A stretch of 64,000 nt of DNA from Rhineura floridana (Eukaryota > Chordata > Lepidosauria > Squamata > Rhineuridae). The translations under genes and the position numbers were made by a program. This document shows positions 59,217 through 64,000 of this stretch, piece by piece. How positions within the stretch are numbered: position 1 is the stretch's first letter; each line of letters starts with the position of its first letter. The notes under the pieces are model-generated. The model saw only the letters and a list, made by a program, of their open reading frames with translations. It did no database searches and had not been told where the DNA came from. The DNA lies in NCBI RefSeq assembly GCF_030035675.1, contig NC_084493.1, positions 25,364,203 to 25,428,202 on the forward strand, in the 5' to 3' direction.

Positions 59217-59730
59217 GGATATAATTCTAATTTCTCCTCATTTGAATTTGCCTTTGAGAAACTTGGGGTGGGGGAGAAATTCAAGCTGGTTCACATTTAA
59301 AGCCAAATTTATCAAATTTGCCTTTCTGCGAGAAGAAAAATGCAGCCATTCGAATTGTGCACTTACCCAGATTTTGCCATGCAGTTGTCCAATCAAACAA
59401 TGTGTATAAAAATACATATTAGGGGGAAATGTGCATAAAAATGAATATATGAGTGAAAATAACATTCAAAAATGCATTACATTAGGATAAATGGGTTGCA
59501 AAAATATGTCTATGTTGTTTGTTTGTTTGTTTATTAAATTTACATCCTGCCCTTCCTCCTAGAAGTAGCAAGCAATAAAACACTAAAAACATCTTTAAAA
59601 ACAATTCCAGCACAGATGCAGACTGGGAAAGATCTCCACTTAAAAGGCTTATTTAAAGAGGAAGGTCTTCGGTAAGCGCCAAAAAGACAAACTTGTATAT
59701 ATTAGGACAAATTTTGACCATCCTTATTGC
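59217..59730 (-). repeat. Family-G MITE split by an L2 tail
   Basis: 59270-59514 (AAGCCAAATTTATCAAATTT, AAAATGCATTACATTAGGAT) and 59690-59728 (TGTATATATTAGGACAAATT) are inverted family-G sequence. The L2 end lies between. Confidence 0.65.
59516..59689 (-). mobile_element. L2-type LINE 3' end
   Basis: GTTTGTTTGTTTATTAAATT, TACATCCTGCCCTTCCTCCT, GCACAGATGCAGACTGGGAA and GAGGAAGGTCTTCGGTAAGC, as in 51590-51660. Confidence 0.75.
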
Positions 59731-60355
59731 CACCCAAGTCTTGCTTGAACAAAAAACTCTTCCTGACCTCTGATGCTGTGCCTGTATATGTCTTCAATCT
59801 TGCTAGGTTTTATTGTTTCTGACCACTGACCTGCTTTATGGCTTCTGGTTCCCAGCTTTTGACTGTTGCCCTACTGCCCAGCCCTGGCAGACATTGATCT
59901 TGGGGTTTGTACAAGTACGTATGGGAATATAAAATACCCATTTTTTCTGATAGTCTGGTCCTAAACAATTTAAGGTGTTAAAGGCACAAACCAGCTGTTG
60001 CAGAAGGGGTGAAATGTATTCAGAGTACTTATCTTCTAACAAGCAAGAGGTGTCTAAATTCATAGCAAACAACTTTCCAAAATGTACAGTAGATCCTGCT
60101 GCTACTGTTTACAATTTCTCCACTAGATGGTGGTGAAACCAAGTGTCTTGCTAAAGAAGTTGAGTATGTCTACCACTCATAGTTGATCTTCTCATCTCAA
60201 GGAAATCCAGGCTGTGTGATAAAGTTCTTTTACAGAAGGCACTTCAATTCTGCATAGGTTGTGCAGATGAAACCTATATGTTTCAACCTATACAATGGTC
60301 ATACATGCAGGGTGCTCACCTTGTATACAAGGAGTAGGGTGCCAGGGAGATGTTG
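59731..60355 (+). other. Intergenic, nothing recognised
   Basis: No exon or repeat family recognised. Confidence 0.4.
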
Positions 60356-60360
60356 CAAAT

Positions 60361-60426
60361 CATATCTATCTATGTATCTATCTATCTATGTATGTATCTA
60401 TCTATGTATCTATGTATCTATGTATG

Positions 60427-60513
<87 letters not shown>
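60361..60513 (+). repeat. (TATC)n microsatellite with TATG variants
   Basis: About 150 bp of ATCT repeats; the left third is mixed with ATGT units, the right part is pure. Opens all + frames. Confidence 0.95.
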
Positions 60514-60514
<1 letters not shown>

Positions 60515-60524
60515 GTCTGTTTGT

Positions 60525-60640
60525 CTAGTTTTCTTTTAATGTATTTTAAAGTCTGTTTTAGTGTTGTTTTAAAGTGTTTTTAGTGCTTTTGTTCACCACA
60601 AACAAACAAACAAACAAACAAATAAAATATCTATCTATCC
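60525..60640 (+). repeat. LINE 3' tail with (CAAA)n
   Basis: TTTTAAAGTGTTTTTAGTGC, then CAAACAAACAAACAAACAAA and ATAAAATATC. Confidence 0.55.
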
Positions 60641-61080
60641 AAAGCAGTCAGAAAATCCCTGGTTTACATGCTGTTCTTATAATGAACAGCTTTGATAGAA
60701 ACAACAAAAAAAGAGGCCTTGGCAGCCCTTGAGAAAAAAACCCAAACCAACCATGGTGACCCAACCTTATCTTAAGGGACTGTAATATAGCTGGAAGTAG
60801 CTGACATTATAGGATGGGGCGTAGGCCTTCTGAGACTCAACAGGAATCTGCCATCTTCTTGTTCCTCATGTCATGGCAGTTGATACTATCAACCCCAAAG
60901 CAGATGGTTCTGCTGTTCTTCCTCACAGGGCAGACAGAACTGAAGGTCTCTGTGTTGGACAGGAAAGGGTAGACATGTGGTCTTTGGGCTGAAAAAAGAT
61001 TCTGAGGCCTGGTATATAGGTTTGCACCCTTACACTGCAATCCTATAGTGACTACCTGGAATCAAGCTGCATTACTGAGA
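60641..61080 (+). other. Intergenic, nothing recognised
   Basis: No recognised repeat. A 67-codon minus-strand open frame at 61040-60837 has no known similarity. Confidence 0.4.
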
Positions 61081-61084
61081 GGTC

Positions 61085-61501
61085 AGGCTGGAAAGATCTG
61101 TCAATTTCAGTTCACTCTGTTTCTCATTTTTCCAATCTATATTCTGTTCTCCACATTTCTGCAGCAATCTGTGGTTTTTTTTTAAAAAAAAAATCCTCAT
61201 GAACATTCTTCAACCTTTTAGTGCAAATTTCTCCTAACAGGCTTGTTTTTCTTTGCCTCACATTTTTACAAAGAATTTTCTCTGAATGTAACACATTTTT
61301 GGTATGTTCTTTGCATGAATATATTCGTTTTTATACACACTTTCCCCTAATATATGCATGTTTGTACACTGGCTGGTGAACTGCATTGCAGAATTTGTGC
61401 AAATTTTGAAGGAAGGCTGTATTTTAATTTGTATATTGTTTTGGAAAGTGCGCATTATGTAAGTTCACCTTTAAAAGTAAACTTTATTGAATTTCCTCCC
61501 A
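61085..61501 (+). repeat. Family-G MITE, near full length
   Basis: GGAAAGATCTGTCAATTTCA, ACATTTCTGCAGCAATCTGT, CCCCTAATATATGCATGTTT and ATTGAATTTCCTCCCATC. Confidence 0.85.
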
Positions 61502-62311
61502 TCAGTACTGTGAGGGAAAATAGGTACAGGGCTACAGCCTTAAATAATACACTTCTCTATGAGTTAGCCCCATTACACACTTGAGAAATCATGCACAGGA
61601 CTGCAGTTAGGGCGGCCAACATTTGAATTGGCTTTCTGTGGCTGTCCCTTTCACAACGCTTGGATCTTCAGCAACAAGCTGGTAATCACTCTTCATTCCA
61701 TCCTGGAAAAGGGACTCCAGCTGTCTTTTGCAGAACAAGTGTCTCTTAAGAGGGGCAGGTCAGGCTGTTCTTCCATCTGCCCTCCTTTTAGGCATTCAGC
61801 AGGCAAGAACAATAGTGTTCCAGTAACGTTTTTAGAATCCTCAATTTCTCGGAAGCTTAGATACCCTGGAAGTTAATCAATGGTTCCTCACTGAGAAAAG
61901 ATGATAACACAGACTTCTGGCTGACGTCAATAGTGCCCTGAATTTGTTTCTCCTGGATGAAACCGGTTTTCTGGATCCATTTCTATCTGGGCTCCTATAT
62001 AGGTTTTGGAGCCGCTTTGGTGACCCTGGTGGATGAACATTGCAGGGAGAGAGACAGCAGGGAGGGGAGGGCAGTGTGAGCCTTTTGATTCTTCTGGGCT
62101 TCTTGGCAGTGTTCAGTGTCATTTGACCTTGGCATCCTTCTGCAATGTCAGTAAACATCAAGGGCGCTACTTCACAGTGGAAATGTCAGCCTGGACTGTG
62201 CTTGCACAAAGTGTAATTCAAATAGTTGTGTGCTCTATACCAGCAGGTTTTCAAACTTCCTGGCTTCGGGGGGAAAAGTTCAAGGGAACACTTCCCTGCT
62301 GTGTCAAATCA
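61502..62311 (+). other. Intergenic, nothing recognised
   Basis: No repeat family or exon I can support. Confidence 0.4.
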
Positions 62312-62513
62312 GATTGTAGCTCAGGGGAAGAACCCCTGTTTTGCATGCAGAAGGTCCCTGGTTCAATCTCTGGCATCTCCAGCTAGGACCTGGAGAGACC
62401 CCCTGTCTGAAAACATGGACACCTGCTCTCTGCCTGTCAGTGTAGACAATACTGATCTAGATGGACCAATTGTGGTCTCACTCAGTATAAATGATGTTCC
62501 TTTGTTCCTATGA
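62312..62513 (+). repeat. SINE-A, near full length
   Basis: GATTGTAGCTCAGGGGAAGA, GGTTCAATCTC head; GTGTAGACAATACTGATCTA body; end TTCCTTTGTTCC. Confidence 0.83.
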
Positions 62514-62744
62514 CAGGTATTTTCCCAAAGAAGGTTTGCAGTCGCTTGTAAAAGGTAACCTTCCTTCATAATGCCAAGACTGTTTCGAGGGCTCTGACCA
62601 ATGTTAAAATGCTGGCTATATGATCCATGGCTAAAAGCACTGCAGAAGCTCGTAACTGCTCTGCATCCTTCGTATTTCCCCTCCTCTGATTCTGGGAAAG
62701 CTGACAATTTTCTTTTAAAAAATCTTCCTCCATTAGAGGGTCAT

Positions 62745-62945
62745 CTAAGGACATAAGAAGAGCGCTGCTGGATCAGGTCGGTGGTCCATCTAGTCCAGCA
62801 TCCTGTTCTTACAGTGGCCAACAAGGTGCTTATGGGATGCCTGAAAGCAGGGCTTGAGCATAGCAGCACTCTCCCCTCCTGCAGTTTCCTGCAACTAGTA
62901 TTCAGAAGCATGCTGCCTCTGACCATGAGCCACTATAAGGCACTA
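62745..62945 (-). repeat. CR1-like LINE 3' fragment
   Basis: Inverted: ATAAGAAGAGCGCTGCTGGA, CCATCTAGTCCAGCATCCTG, CAGAAGCATGCTGCCTCTGA. Confidence 0.75.
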
Positions 62946-63005
62946 TGGCCTTGTTCACGCAATACCGCTCTCCAGGGCAACAGTCACCATCTAGTTTAAT
63001 TTCAG

Positions 63006-63431
63006 CTAGGAATGGATCTGTCAGTTTCAGTTCTCTCAGTTTCTCATTTTTCCAGTCTCAGTTCTCCACATTTCTGCAGAAATACAATTTTTTTAATCCT
63101 CATGAAAATTCTCCAGCATTTTAGTGCGAATTTCTCCTAATAAACACATTTTTCTATGCAGTTTTGACTAATGTACACATTTTTGCAAGCAATTTCTCCT
63201 AATATAATGCATTTTGTATGTTATTTTCACTCATATGTTCATCTTTATGCACACTTTGCCCTACTTATGCAGTTTTGTAAACGTTGTTTGGTTGAAGAAT
63301 TGCATTACAAAATCTGGATAAGTGCAAATTTGGAAGGATGGCTGTGTTTTGGTTTTCGTATTGCTTTGGAAAGTGTGGATTTGATAAATTCAGCTTTAAA
63401 TGCAAACTGATTGAATTTCTCACCCATCCCT
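63006..63431 (+). repeat. Family-G MITE, full length, 8-bp TSD
   Basis: 426 bp, CTAGGAATGGATCTGTCAGT to TTTCTCACCCATCCCT. Flanks AATTTCAG (62998-63005) and AATTTCGG (63432-63439) match at 7 of 8. Reference copy for the family. Confidence 0.85.
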
Positions 63432-63611
63432 AATTTCGGCAGATACGTGCTGAAGGTCTAGAGAGCTATCAAACTTCCCTGCTCAGGATCAAACATCCTA
63501 CCCAATTCTTTTTAATTTCCTTCAATGCTGCAAGCCGATCCAATACTCCTATAATATCTTGATTGCTGCTATCTGATTTCTTGCAAGTTGGAACCATTTC
63601 CTCACCTTGAT

Positions 63612-63812
63612 ACCAGGGGACAGGCTGTAGCTCAGTGGCAGAGCCACTGCATGCAGAAGGTCCCAGGTTCAATCCCTGGCATCTCCAGGTAGGGCTGCGA
63701 AGGACTTCTCCCTGAAATCCTCGAGAGCTGCTGCCAGTCAGTGTACACAATACTCAGCTAAATGGACCAATGGTCTGACTCGGTCTAAGGCAGCTTCCTG
63801 TGTTGCAGTTCA
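63612..63812 (+). repeat. SINE-A, full length reference copy
   Basis: GGCTGTAGCTCAGTGGCAGA (box A), GGTTCAATCCCTGG (box B), body with GTGTACACAATACTCAGCTA, and end AGGCAGCTTCCTGTGTTG. Confidence 0.87.
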
Positions 63813-63875
63813 GCAAAACTTTTTGGAGTCTTTGGTGTGGGGGCTTTCCAGTGTATTGCACAGTTTATCACAGGT

Positions 63876-63930
63876 TTATTTATTTATTTATTTGATTTAT
63901 ATCCCGCCCTTCCTCCCAGCAGGACAGAAG
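63876..63930 (-). repeat. L2-type LINE 3' tail
   Basis: (TTTA)n followed by TTTATATCCCGCCCTTCCTC. The window ends in unclassified sequence. Confidence 0.65.
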
Positions 63931-64000
63931 TCGTGAGTCCTCAGTGCAGTGAGCTCTTGGCCCTCAGGGTTCATTCCCTTGAGGTCAAGGTGGCTGACCT

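Noticed and set aside
60361-60513. Tandem repeat resembling an array, and open frames of Tyr-Leu-Ser-Ile repeats
   Set aside because: A simple (ATCT)n microsatellite keeps several frames open; there are no spacers as in CRISPR and no start context.
60837-61040. 67-codon minus-strand frame as an exon of a neighbouring gene
   Set aside because: No similarity to a known protein that I recognise, and no convincing splice pair; chance frames of this size are common here.
63612-63685. tRNA gene (box A and box B)
   Set aside because: The head is followed by a shared non-tRNA body found in at least ten other places, and no cloverleaf with paired acceptor stem is evident. It is a SINE.
24201-64000. 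Neighbouring genes expected near SEMA7A in mammals (such as CYP11A1 or UBL7)
   Set aside because: I looked for cytochrome P450 heme-binding and ubiquitin-like motifs in the listed frames and saw none. The next gene is probably outside the window.

Overview
This window is vertebrate nuclear DNA, almost certainly from a squamate reptile (a lizard is most likely). It has widely spaced exons with canonical GT-AG introns. Between them lies a dense squamate-type mobile-element load: CR1, L2 and RTE-BovB LINEs, SINEs with tRNA or 5S rRNA heads and BovB-like tails, swarms of short palindromic hAT-like MITEs, and a few LTR fossils. No bacterial-style operon, CRISPR array or phage gene is present.

Left third (about 3.7-25.5 kb): the only host gene I can support is SEMA7A (semaphorin 7A) on the + strand. 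Thirteen exons, corresponding to exons 2-14 of the 14-exon mammalian gene, run from 3751 to the stop codon at 24200. All boundaries have GT/AG sites and all phases join. They encode about 600 residues: the Sema beta-propeller, the PSI domain, an Ig-like domain and a hydrophobic GPI-anchor signal. Exon 1 (signal peptide) lies upstream of the window. Paired AATAAA signals at 25491-25509 give a plausible 3' end. The integrin-binding RGD of mammalian SEMA7A reads KGD here, split across the exon 7/8 junction.

Right two thirds (about 25.5-64 kb): an intergenic stretch in which I recognise no host exon. It holds a diverged RTE-BovB (30.1-33.6 kb) carrying a solo LTR; an L2 on the minus strand (35.2-36.5 kb) inserted into a MITE; a nearly full-length CR1 with both ORFs (45.2-49.06 kb); a 328-bp foldback element with two 156-base arms (50.2-50.5 kb); L2 pieces around an LTR-like block (51.5-54 kb); and a stack of nested insertions with a second solo LTR (57.3-58.9 kb).

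Families recur so often that many insertions can be ordered in time and their target-site duplications read directly. The LINEs and SINEs form a visible parasite network. The BovB 3' end resembles the tails of several SINEs. A 5S rRNA-like head is attached to two different LINE-type tails. Two hAT-like MITEs have hit the same 8-bp site in two separate copies of one SINE.
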